Shown here: positions 7,292-12,143 of the stretch, piece after piece
How the letters are laid out: each line of letters starts with the position of its first letter
How positions within the stretch are numbered: the stretch's first letter is position 1
NCBI GenBank assembly: GCA_934256595.1
Contig: CAKQOW010000063.1
Span: 1-12,143 of the forward strand
DNA: 12,143 nt
Origin: an uncultured Clostridia bacterium
GTDB lineage: Bacteria; Bacillota; Clostridia; Peptostreptococcales; Anaerovoracaceae
Direction of reading: 5' to 3'
Made by a program: the position numbers and the translations under genes
Notes under the pieces: generated by a model
The model's input: only the letters and a program-made list of their open reading frames with translations
What the model was told of the DNA's origin: nothing
The model's database searches: none

Positions 7292-7921
7292 TTATCCCAC
7301 GCTCTCAGACAGATTCTCGCACATTCTGTTTATCTGAGAGTTCTTAAACTTGTATGATACCTTATTGGCTATGAGCCGCGCGCTTATGGGCGCTATGACC
7401 TCCAGCGGCGCAAGTCCGTTTTCTTTGAGGGTTGTACCTGTTTCAACGATATCGACAATAACATCTGAAAGTCCCAGTATGGGAGCCAGCTCTATCGAGC
7501 CGTTAAGCTTTATAACGTCTATGCATCTGCTCTGCTCTCCGTAATATTTGCCTGCAATATGGGGAAATTTGGTAGCCACTCTCAGAGCTCTTGAGCAGTC
7601 GTCTTTAAAATCCGCAGGTCCTGCAACGCACATTCTGCATTTGCCCACATTTAAATCCATAAGCTCGTATACATCAGGCTCGTATTCGCTTAATATATCC
7701 TTGCCTGCAATGCCTATGTCCGCCGCGCCTCTTTCGACGTATATGGCCACATCTGAGGGCTTGACCCAGAAGTATCTGACTCCCGCCTGTTTATTCTCAA
7801 ATGTGAGCTTTCGGTTTTCTTCCATAAGTTCGCTGCATTCGTAGCCTGATTTTTCAAATATGCTGTATACCTTTTCTCCCAGTCTGCCCTTAGGCAGCGC
7901 CACATTAATTATCTGCTCCAA
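7292..7921 (-). CDS. hisG: ATP phosphoribosyltransferase, short-form catalytic subunit
   Basis: Condenses ATP and PRPP to PR-ATP, the committed step. From the TTG at 7921 it has 209 residues, the length of the short HisG that lacks the C-terminal histidine-binding domain and needs HisZ. Visible motifs (counting from that start) are NVALPKGRL near the N-terminus, GAADIGIAGKDIL, VATKFPHIAGKYY, and the PRPP loop region LAPILGLSDVIVDIVETGTTL followed by KENGL. A TTG at 7927 would sit 1 nt after the AGGTG ribosome site (7929-7933), while the TTG at 7921 sits 7 nt after it, so 7921 is preferred. The gene overlaps the end of hisZ by 17 nt, suggesting coupled synthesis of the two subunits. The non-AUG start may lower its yield. 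Confidence 0.94.
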   Translation of the reverse strand: MEQIINVALPKGRLGEKVYSIFEKSGYECSELMEENRKLTFENKQAGVRYFWVKPSDVAIYVERGAADIGIAGKDILSEYEPDVYELMDLNVGKCRMCVAGPADFKDDCSRALRVATKFPHIAGKYYGEQSRCIDVIKLNGSIELAPILGLSDVIVDIVETGTTLKENGLAPLEVIAPISARLIANKVSYKFKNSQINRMCENLSESVG

Positions 7922-8972
7922 TTTCAATCACCTCTCTTGTCCTTGCCCCTCTGCTTTTCTGTACTCTCACTGATTTGCCCTCTGCAATGCAGCTCCTTGC
8001 AGTCTCGATTATCTTCTTCATATCGCTGCCGTCACTGTAGGTTATGAGTACATCTGCATCGTACCTGTCCGACTTTGCTTCAAGGCTCTCAAGCTGATTA
8101 AGATATACGGCAAAGCCTATGGCTCCGGATTTTTTGCCCATTTTGCGCATAAGGTTGTCGTATCTGCCGCCTGAAAGCACGCTATCTGCTATGCCTGCAA
8201 TAAATCCCTTGAAGAATATGCCGTTGTAATAATCCGTATCGCATACTATCGAAAAGTCAAGGTATACATTTTTATCAATTCCATAAAGCTTAAGTACATC
8301 ACACAATTCCTCAAGCTCTGCGACCGCTTCAAGGCTCTCCTCAGGAAGTTTCATAGCTTTAAGTCTGCCGATACCTGTATCTATCGGCTCATATATTCTT
8401 ATAAGGTTCTCAAGAAGCTGTCTCCTGGCTTCCTGCACATTGTTTTTTTCGCATATCTTTTGAAGCATAGGAATGTTTTTTTCACTCATGGCCTTTAGAA
8501 TTGCCTCTGAGGTTTCCTCGTCTGTGTCCTTTAGAATACCCGCTGTAATCCCTATATGTGAAATATCAAGTATATATTCACTGCTGACAGACTCAAGGCT
8601 TGCTGCCGCCAGCATTATAACCTCACCTGCGGCGTACATATCTATCTCGCCTATACATTCAAGTCCGCTCTGCATTATTTCTTTAAATCCGCTGCCGCTA
8701 TGCAGGACTCTGTATACGTTTTCCTTGTAATATATTTTTTTCATACCCTCATCGTCTTTGGTGTTCTTTACAATTGACAGGGTAACGTCCGGTTTAAGCG
8801 CCATCAGCCTGCCGTCAGCATCGTTGAAGGTAAGTATCTGTCCGCCCGAAAGGAAATTCCTGTTTCGCGCATAGAGGTCGTATTCCTCAAATCTGCTTAC
8901 CTTGTAGTATGAATATCCGTAGCTTTCGTAAAGCTCTGCAAGCTGTGATATAACTGTTTCTTCTCTACCCAT
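7905..8972 (-). CDS. hisZ: ATP phosphoribosyltransferase regulatory subunit
   Basis: A histidyl-tRNA synthetase paralogue with no aminoacylation role. It binds short HisG, is needed for activity, and carries the histidine feedback site. The 355 residues resemble the class II synthetase core: motif 2-like ALKPDVTLSIVKN (58-70), QSGLECIGEIDMYAAGE (101-117), YYNGIFFKGF (248-257) and motif 3-like SGGRYDNL (267-274). After about residue 305 a short segment remains, so it is smaller than full HisRS and at the short end for HisZ. It is the first gene of the operon, with a strong AAGGAGG ribosome site 5-6 nt from the ATG. A true HisRS is excluded by size, by the hisG neighbour and by the lack of a full anticodon-binding domain. 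Confidence 0.94.
   Translation of the reverse strand: MGREETVISQLAELYESYGYSYYKVSRFEEYDLYARNRNFLSGGQILTFNDADGRLMALKPDVTLSIVKNTKDDEGMKKIYYKENVYRVLHSGSGFKEIMQSGLECIGEIDMYAAGEVIMLAAASLESVSSEYILDISHIGITAGILKDTDEETSEAILKAMSEKNIPMLQKICEKNNVQEARRQLLENLIRIYEPIDTGIGRLKAMKLPEESLEAVAELEELCDVLKLYGIDKNVYLDFSIVCDTDYYNGIFFKGFIAGIADSVLSGGRYDNLMRKMGKKSGAIGFAVYLNQLESLEAKSDRYDADVLITYSDGSDMKKIIETARSCIAEGKSVRVQKSRGARTREVIEIGADN
7929..7933 (-). promoter_or_regulatory. Ribosome binding site deciding the hisG start
   Basis: AGGTG on the minus strand, inside the last codons of hisZ. Spacing is 7 nt to the TTG at 7921 and 1 nt to the TTG at 7927. No ATG is available nearby in the frame. Confidence 0.6.
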
Positions 8973-9000
8973 TGCTGCCTCCTTGTTTTAGTACGTTATT

Positions 9001-9029
9001 ACTTTATCACATCACCACACTAAAGTCAA
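9001..9029 (-). promoter_or_regulatory. Promoter of the his operon
   Basis: On the minus strand TTGACT (9024-9029, five of six to consensus), a 17-bp spacer and TAAAGT (9001-9006, four of six) preceded by TG one base upstream, an extended -10. The predicted start is near 8994, giving a leader of about 22 nt that holds the AAGGAGG site and nothing else. A leader this short leaves no room for a T-box or attenuator. A weak dyad with 5-bp arms (CTTTA 9002-9006 / TAAAG 9021-9025) brackets the spacer and could be an operator half-site pair, but the support is thin. Confidence 0.65.
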
Positions 9030-9034
9030 CAGGT

Positions 9035-9083
9035 AAAAATAAAAAAGCTGAAAAAACAACCTCGTTCAGATTATTAATTCAGC
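9035..9083 (-). terminator. Intrinsic terminator-like element after the lipoprotein gene
   Basis: Reading leftward, GCTGAA (9078-9083) can pair with TTCAGC (9047-9052), immediately followed by the T tract TTTTTTATTTTT (complement of 9035-9046). The 25-nt loop is long. A second CTGAA (9065-9069) gives an alternative 5-bp stem with a 12-nt loop to the same right arm. The position, just after the lipoprotein stop at 9093 and just before the his -35 box, is right for insulating the his promoter. Confidence 0.5.
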
Positions 9084-9092
9084 CCTGTATGC

Positions 9093-9656
9093 TCAAACTA
9101 TATCCAGCTTATCTATTCTCCCCCTTATTTCATCAGTCATTACAAATGCCCTCGGCTCATAATCATCTAATGAAACACTGCTGTCAGTAATGCCTCTGAC
9201 AGCCGTATCAAAGTAATCTCCCGGTACGGTAAAGTTCACTATTTTATCTGCTGCATTATCGCAGACAATATATACAACCTCACTTACAGTGGTTTCCTCC
9301 GACATACCCTCATAGTTAAATGTGCTTACCGCCTGATATTTAAACGTCTTGTAGTCCTCACTGTCTATTCTTTCAAGCAGCTTTATTTTTACCGCATAAT
9401 TCTGCTTCTGTATGCCCTCCTGCTCCGCTCTCTGTCTGCAGTCGGAAATTTTGAGGTTAAGATACTCGTAAATATCTTCGGAGAACATATCCCCTGTCAG
9501 TTCCTCTGCGCCTGTATCCTTTTGAATATAGTATGTCTTAATTATATCCGAAATCTCGGACACAATGTTTTTTGAAGTATCCTGTTTCCCTGAGCCGCAG
9601 CCGCATACTGCAGCGGTTATAACGGCAAGTATCAATACCCTGCAAATTCGTTTCAT
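9093..9656 (-). CDS. Small lipoprotein of unknown function
   Basis: A 187-residue protein with a lipoprotein signal peptide: MKR, a hydrophobic stretch VLILAVITAAV, then V-C-G-C, so C20 is the likely lipidated cysteine after signal peptidase II cleavage, anchoring it on the outer face of the membrane. The mature part is acidic, with alternating strands and helices: an N-terminal helix with IVSEISDIIKTYY, then KNYAVKIKLLERI-like and FKYQAVSTFNYEG strands, then EVVYIVCDNAADKIVNFTV. This is faintly NTF2-like but I do not recognise a family. An ATG at 9665 directly abuts the GGGAG site (9666-9670), so the ATG at 9656 with 9-nt spacing is the better start. It lies between fic and his and is probably its own unit. 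Confidence 0.75.
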   Translation of the reverse strand: MKRICRVLILAVITAAVCGCGSGKQDTSKNIVSEISDIIKTYYIQKDTGAEELTGDMFSEDIYEYLNLKISDCRQRAEQEGIQKQNYAVKIKLLERIDSEDYKTFKYQAVSTFNYEGMSEETTVSEVVYIVCDNAADKIVNFTVPGDYFDTAVRGITDSSVSLDDYEPRAFVMTDEIRGRIDKLDIV

Positions 9657-9665
9657 AACAAGCAT

Positions 9666-9670
9666 CTCCC
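9666..9670 (-). promoter_or_regulatory. Ribosome binding site deciding the lipoprotein start
   Basis: GGGAG on the minus strand with zero spacing to the ATG at 9665 and 9 nt to the ATG at 9656. The latter also puts KR directly after the first methionine, as expected for a signal peptide. Confidence 0.6.
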
Positions 9671-9734
9671 TCCCGAATGTGTTTTTACTGTGCTTTAAAC
9701 TTCAGCCTCTAATATATATTCGTACTGACAGCGG

Positions 9735-9760
9735 AAATTCTGACATCTGTATCAGAATTT
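9735..9760. repeat. Hairpin with 9-bp perfect arms in the lipoprotein leader
   Basis: AAATTCTGA (9735-9743) and TCAGAATTT (9752-9760) are exact reverse complements with an 8-nt loop. It sits about 80-100 nt upstream of the lipoprotein start, within the leader predicted from the promoter at 9842-9870. No T tract follows on the minus strand, so it is not a leftward intrinsic terminator. On the plus strand five T residues in a row follow the stem (partly in it), but no rightward gene precedes it. An RNA structure or an operator are both open. Confidence 0.5.
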
Positions 9761-9841
9761 TTACAATCCCAGTCCGTATGTACAGGTTAATGTCAAGTAT
9801 CAACAGCACGTAATTGACAAATAATTCAGAACTTTTTCTAT

Positions 9842-9870
9842 AGTATACTTAACAATTATCATTTGCGCAA
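9842..9870 (-). promoter_or_regulatory. Probable promoter of the lipoprotein gene
   Basis: Minus-strand TTGCGC (9865-9870, three of six) and TATACT (9842-9847, five of six) separated by exactly 17 bp, starting 15 bases after the fic stop codon. The predicted start near 9835 would give a leader of about 179 nt. Nearer the gene there is a TATATT but no acceptable -35 partner. The remaining intergenic sequence (9657-9884) shows only this promoter and the hairpin at 9735-9760. Confidence 0.45.
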
Positions 9871-9884
9871 TACCCTGTTTATTA

Positions 9885-10781
9885 TCAGACCTGTTTCAGC
9901 ATACTGATATATGCATTGAGCCTTTTGTTAATATATCCTGCAAACAGATTTTCCATTGCAGAAATATCCCCGTTTATAAAGTATTCATCAAACGCATTAT
10001 AGTACAAAATCCTGTCTGTAAATTTAATATCAATCGGCGGATATCCCGCTTTCATAAGTTCAAGATTAACAAGCAGCCTTCCTGTTCTGCCGTTTCCATC
10101 TATAAAAGGGTGAATACCTTCAAATTCAATATGGAATTTTGCCAGTCTTGATATTATATGCTCGCAGCTGTTCATATACTCCTGCAGAAGCTGCTGCATC
10201 TTCGGCTCAATAAGATATGGCTGAACCGGCTGATGCTGCGCGCCCATAATCTGTACCAGAACTCTCCGGTATACGCCTCTGTCGTCTTTTTTGTCGGCAA
10301 GAACAAGATAATGTATCTGCCTGATAATACTTTCACTTACAGGAACATTATCTTTTACAAGCTCCGAAACAAAATCAAATGCTTCCTTATGTCCGACTGC
10401 TTCCATATGATCTTTCAGAGGTTTCCTGTCAACAGTAAGGCCTCTCAGTACCAGATCCGTTTCCCTTAAAGTAAGTGTGTTCCCCTCAATAGCATTGGAA
10501 TTGTAGGTATATTCTACAGCAAATTCTTCATTCAGTCTTGCGACTTCGCCTGCAGTCAGCGTTCTGCAGCTTTCCAGTTCTTTTTTCTTACGGTCAATCT
10601 GCATAAAAATATTTTCTTTTGATTTATATCTTCCATCGGCAGGCTTATCACTGCCCGCAGGTATTTTCCAGCTGCGACCCTCGCGACAGGCTCCCGGAAT
10701 TTTTCCCTCCGCGCAGAGAGTTCTTATTCTTCTGTCTGAAATCCCCCATTTTTCAGCGGCCTGTTTAACATTTATATACAT
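9885..10781 (-). CDS. HTH-Fic domain protein (class II Fic AMP-transferase, self-inhibited)
   Basis: A 298-residue cytosolic protein. Residues 1-45 (INVKQAAEKWGISDRRIRTLCAEGKIPGA then GRSWKIP) form an excisionase/MerR-like winged helix-turn-helix. Residues about 75-290 are a Fic domain with the complete active-site motif HPFIDGNGRTGR (224-235, catalytic H224). Upstream is SNAIEGN (95-101), which fits the inhibitory S/TxxxE(G/N) motif with E99, the arrangement of class II Fic proteins. Family members usually transfer AMP from ATP to a hydroxyl side chain on a target; the target cannot be inferred. The ATG has AGGAGGGAG 4 nt upstream. The gene ends with three in-frame stops in a row (TGA TAA TAA). 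No antitoxin-like small gene is adjacent. The DNA-binding domain and the repeat array upstream suggest self-control. Confidence 0.92.
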   Translation of the reverse strand: MYINVKQAAEKWGISDRRIRTLCAEGKIPGACREGRSWKIPAGSDKPADGRYKSKENIFMQIDRKKKELESCRTLTAGEVARLNEEFAVEYTYNSNAIEGNTLTLRETDLVLRGLTVDRKPLKDHMEAVGHKEAFDFVSELVKDNVPVSESIIRQIHYLVLADKKDDRGVYRRVLVQIMGAQHQPVQPYLIEPKMQQLLQEYMNSCEHIISRLAKFHIEFEGIHPFIDGNGRTGRLLVNLELMKAGYPPIDIKFTDRILYYNAFDEYFINGDISAMENLFAGYINKRLNAYISMLKQV

Positions 10782-10804
10782 AAAACTCCCTCCTCTTACG
10801 GCTT

Positions 10805-10833
10805 AGTATACCACTTTAACGGAATAATATCAA
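10805..10833 (-). promoter_or_regulatory. Strong SigA-type promoter of fic
   Basis: Minus-strand TTGATA (10828-10833, five of six), a 17-bp spacer and TATACT (10805-10810, five of six). The predicted start near 10798 gives a leader of about 17 nt with AGGAGGGAG. One copy of the direct repeat (10817-10828) fills the spacer and touches the -35 box. Confidence 0.75.
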
Positions 10834-10871
10834 CGCTATCGGAACAATGTAGCACAGATTAGCGGAACAAT
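10817..10871. repeat. Three direct repeats, probable operator array at the fic promoter
   Basis: Plus-strand copies are TAACGGAATAAT (10817-10828), TATCGGAACAAT (10837-10848) and TAGCGGAACAAT (10860-10871), consensus TANCGGAAYAAT. Starts are 20 and 23 bp apart, roughly two helical turns. The unit has no internal symmetry, so it suits monomeric or head-to-tail binding, as by excisionase-type HTH proteins. One copy lies between the -35 and -10 boxes of fic and two lie upstream. The Fic N-terminal HTH is the obvious candidate ligand, which is inference. Confidence 0.7.
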
Positions 10872-11002
10872 ACCTCACTATTAAACAGAAAGCACCCGTT
10901 ATAATAACCTGACGCTCTCTGCTGCTCCCTCAATATGTCTGTTTATCTAATTCAAATCTTTCCAGACATCAAATTACTGCAGTAACAAATTCCGTTTTTA
11001 CT

Positions 11003-11010
11003 CATACTAT
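11003..11010 (+). promoter_or_regulatory. SigE-like -10 element for cotJABC
   Basis: CATACTAT matches the SigE -10 pattern CATACANT at all but one defined base. cotJ of Bacillus subtilis is SigE-dependent, made in the mother cell. The region 14 bp upstream (GTAACAA, 10983-10989) matches the -35 pattern poorly. The start expected near 11017 leaves a 25-nt leader containing AAAGGGG, a sensible layout. A vegetative-type TATACT at 11015-11020 lacks a -35 partner and would start inside the ribosome site. Confidence 0.45.
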
Positions 11011-11026
11011 GAAGTATACTGTTTAG

Positions 11027-11033
11027 AAAGGGG
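11027..11033 (+). promoter_or_regulatory. Ribosome binding site deciding the TTG start of cotJA
   Basis: AAAGGGG, 8 nt before TTG at 11042. No ATG or GTG start in the frame lies at a suitable distance. Confidence 0.65.
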
Positions 11034-11041
11034 ACTTTAAT

Positions 11042-11302
11042 TTGATACAAGACGGAATAGAAGTAAACAGAACTACTCCGAGACCGTATATAGGTATGCC
11101 TATTGAAATCGACGATGAACCTATGGACAATACCGAAAGACAAATGCCTGTATGCAGAAACGATTTTGAAAACTGGCCGCTTGCTATGGCATATATACCG
11201 TGGCAGGCATGGGAGAAGACATATGAGCCGGCAGAGGGCTTAAAAAACGGAACCATATTTCCGTGCCTCAACCTGCCTTTCCTGGGAGGCAGATGCAGAT
11301 GA
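11042..11302 (+). CDS. cotJA: Spore coat protein CotJA
   Basis: An 86-residue protein whose C-terminal half matches the CotJA pattern: LAMAYIPWQAWEKTYEPAEG, then LKNGTIFPCLNLPFLG (about residues 46-82). CotJA is a small inner-coat component needed for assembly of CotJC into the spore coat; it has no known catalysis. The N-terminal 35 residues are polar and variable as usual. It starts with TTG, supported by AAAGGGG 8 nt upstream, and ends in a cysteine/arginine tail GGRCR. Its stop overlaps the cotJB ATG by 4 nt. It is transcribed away from fic. Confidence 0.9.
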   Translation: MIQDGIEVNRTTPRPYIGMPIEIDDEPMDNTERQMPVCRNDFENWPLAMAYIPWQAWEKTYEPAEGLKNGTIFPCLNLPFLGGRCR

Positions 11303-11541
11303 ATGAGCTTTCAAGAAAGGTTGTAACGCTTGCTTTTGTATTAAAGGATACACAGCTTTATCTCGACACACATCCCGGAGATGAGGCTGCGCTTAATTTC
11401 TATGACAAATACAGAAGTCTGTTTGAAAAGGCTGCCGCAGAATACGAGCAGCAGTACGGACCGCTTACACCTGCTGGAGTTAATATAAAAGACGGCTGGA
11501 CCTGGGCAACAATGCCTTGGCCATGGGAAACGGGGGAATAA
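11299..11541 (+). CDS. cotJB: Spore coat protein CotJB
   Basis: An 80-residue protein with the CotJB core: VVTLAFVLKDTQLYLDTHPGDEAALNFYDKY, then YEQQYGPLTPAGV, and the tryptophan/proline-rich end WTWATMPWPWE. A longer frame opens at 11263, but GGGAGG (11284-11289) sits 9 nt before the ATG at 11299, where the protein begins MNELSRKVV as expected for the family. It overlaps the cotJA stop (ATGA, 11299-11302), so translation is probably coupled. It is a coat-associated partner in CotJ assembly with no known enzymatic role. Confidence 0.92.
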   Translation: MNELSRKVVTLAFVLKDTQLYLDTHPGDEAALNFYDKYRSLFEKAAAEYEQQYGPLTPAGVNIKDGWTWATMPWPWETGE

Positions 11542-11544
11542 TTT

Positions 11545-12143
11545 ATGTGGACTTATGACAGAAAACTCCAGTACCCTATAAACATAAAAAATCCTAATCC
11601 TGCAATGGCTAAATTCATCATATCGCAGTATGGCGGACCTGACGGTGAAATAGGCGCATCCCTCAGATATCTTACGCAGAGATATTCAATGCCGTATCCT
11701 GAGGTTGCGGCGGTACTTACGGATATCGGAACTGAAGAAATAGGGCATTTTGAAATGGTGGCAGCTATTGTTCACCAGCTCACCAGAGATATGACTATCG
11801 AACAGATAAAGGAAGCCGGATTTGAAGATTACTTCGTCGATCATACGGCCGGCATATATGCGCAGGCTGCTGCGGGATTTCCTTTTGACGCACTCTGCTT
11901 TGCCTCAAAGGGAGATGCAATAACAGATCTGACGGAGGACCTTGCTGCGGAGCAAAAGGCGCGAACCACCTATGACAATATACTGAGGCTTGTAGATGAC
12001 CCTGATGTCATTGAGCCGATTAAGTTCCTCAGGGCAAGAGAGGTTGTCCATTTCCAGAGGTTTGGAGAAGCAAAACGGGAAGTATCAAGTAAATATCCGG
12101 GTAGCGGAAAGCCCACACCCGCACCGTTTTGCAACCGAAAAAC
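11545..12143 (+). CDS. cotJC: Spore coat protein CotJC, manganese catalase family (3' end beyond window)
   Basis: Starts at ATG 11545, 3 nt after the cotJB stop, with GGGGGA 7 nt upstream, and stays open to the window end (199 codons visible). The protein begins MWTYDRKLQYPI and is a ferritin-like four-helix protein of the manganese catalase family. The dimetal ligands are visible: E35 (GPDGEIGASL), E65 and H68 (TEEIGH), E136 (DLAAEQKAR) and H169 (REVVHFQRF). CotJC coats the spore and its relatives remove hydrogen peroxide. After the conserved HFQRFGEA the frame continues into a proline/glycine-rich tail (PGSGKPTPAPF), already about 10 residues past the usual length of about 189, so it has a C-terminal extension of unknown length. 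Confidence 0.93.
   Translation, partial: MWTYDRKLQYPINIKNPNPAMAKFIISQYGGPDGEIGASLRYLTQRYSMPYPEVAAVLTDIGTEEIGHFEMVAAIVHQLTRDMTIEQIKEAGFEDYFVDHTAGIYAQAAAGFPFDALCFASKGDAITDLTEDLAAEQKARTTYDNILRLVDDPDVIEPIKFLRAREVVHFQRFGEAKREVSSKYPGSGKPTPAPFCNRK

Larger units (their letters stand above)
10872..11041. other. Divergent intergenic region between fic and cotJA with two inverted repeats
   Basis: No gene is seen. It holds a 7-bp inverted repeat, ATGTCTG (10935-10941) and CAGACAT (10963-10969), with a 21-nt gap, and a perfect 12-bp palindrome TTACTGCAGTAA (10974-10985) that ends 17 bp before the SigE-like -10 of the cotJ operon. Neither is followed by a T tract in either direction. Both could be binding sites for sporulation regulators, but I recognise no named consensus. 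Confidence 0.4.

Noticed and set aside
7905..8972. Histidyl-tRNA synthetase (hisS) as an alternative for hisZ.
   Set aside because: The protein is too short, lacks a full anticodon-binding domain, and is translationally coupled to a short-form hisG, which requires HisZ.
9814..9844. Possible plus-strand promoter, TTGACA (9814-9819) and TATAGT (9839-9844), reading into the antisense of fic.
   Set aside because: The spacer is 19 bp, too long for a good SigA promoter, there is no gene on the plus strand before 11042, and the AT-rich stretch is shared with the better minus-strand promoter at 9842-9870.
11023..11271. Minus-strand open frame opposite cotJA.
   Set aside because: cotJA has clear family motifs and a ribosome site on the plus strand; the opposite frame has neither.
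1..12143. CRISPR arrays, rRNA or tRNA genes, insertion sequences and phage genes.
   Set aside because: No regular spacer-repeat array, tRNA cloverleaf pattern, transposase or phage structural motif was visible on either strand.

Overview
The window looks like chromosome from a spore-forming, low-to-moderate GC Firmicute of the class Clostridia. The evidence is a cotJABC spore-coat operon, strong AGGAGG-type ribosome sites, TTG/ATG starts, and a HisZ-dependent short-form HisG with a PHP-type histidinol phosphatase. I cannot fix the genus from sequence alone.

Layout on the + strand coordinate axis: (1) 1-76, minus strand: the first 25 codons of a probable Amt-type ammonium transporter, cut by the window edge. 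(2) 114-748, minus: a RelB/DinJ-type antitoxin followed by a RelE/ParE-type toxin (4-nt overlap). Its promoter (772-800) sits largely inside a 36-bp near-perfect palindrome (782-817), a typical autoregulatory operator. (3) 840-8972, minus: a ten-gene histidine operon in transcription order hisZ-G-D-C-B-H-A-F-IE-K, with genes overlapping or 0-14 nt apart. It encodes every enzymatic step from PRPP+ATP to histidine. One promoter (9001-9029) with a predicted leader of about 22 nt precedes hisZ, so there is no room for a T-box or attenuator. (4) 9035-9083: a terminator-like hairpin plus T tract, separating the operon from an upstream lipoprotein gene. (5) 9093-9656, minus: a small lipoprotein of unknown function, with a long leader containing a 9-bp hairpin. 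(6) 9885-10781, minus: a Fic-domain protein with an N-terminal DNA-binding helix-turn-helix. Three direct repeats (consensus TANCGGAAYAAT) lie on and upstream of its strong promoter. (7) 11042-12143, plus: cotJA, cotJB and cotJC (cut at the edge), with a SigE-like -10 element upstream.

How the parts work together: HisZ and HisG form the feedback-regulated first enzyme, and HisIE, HisA, HisHF, HisB, HisC, HisK and HisD complete the pathway. The toxin-antitoxin pair and then amt follow on the same strand without an obvious terminator, so readthrough from his into TA and from TA into amt is possible. The two best regulatory signals are the TA palindrome and the direct-repeat array at fic, both fitting self-repression by the encoded DNA-binding protein. 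The coding content itself belongs to known families; I do not see a clearly new multi-gene system.
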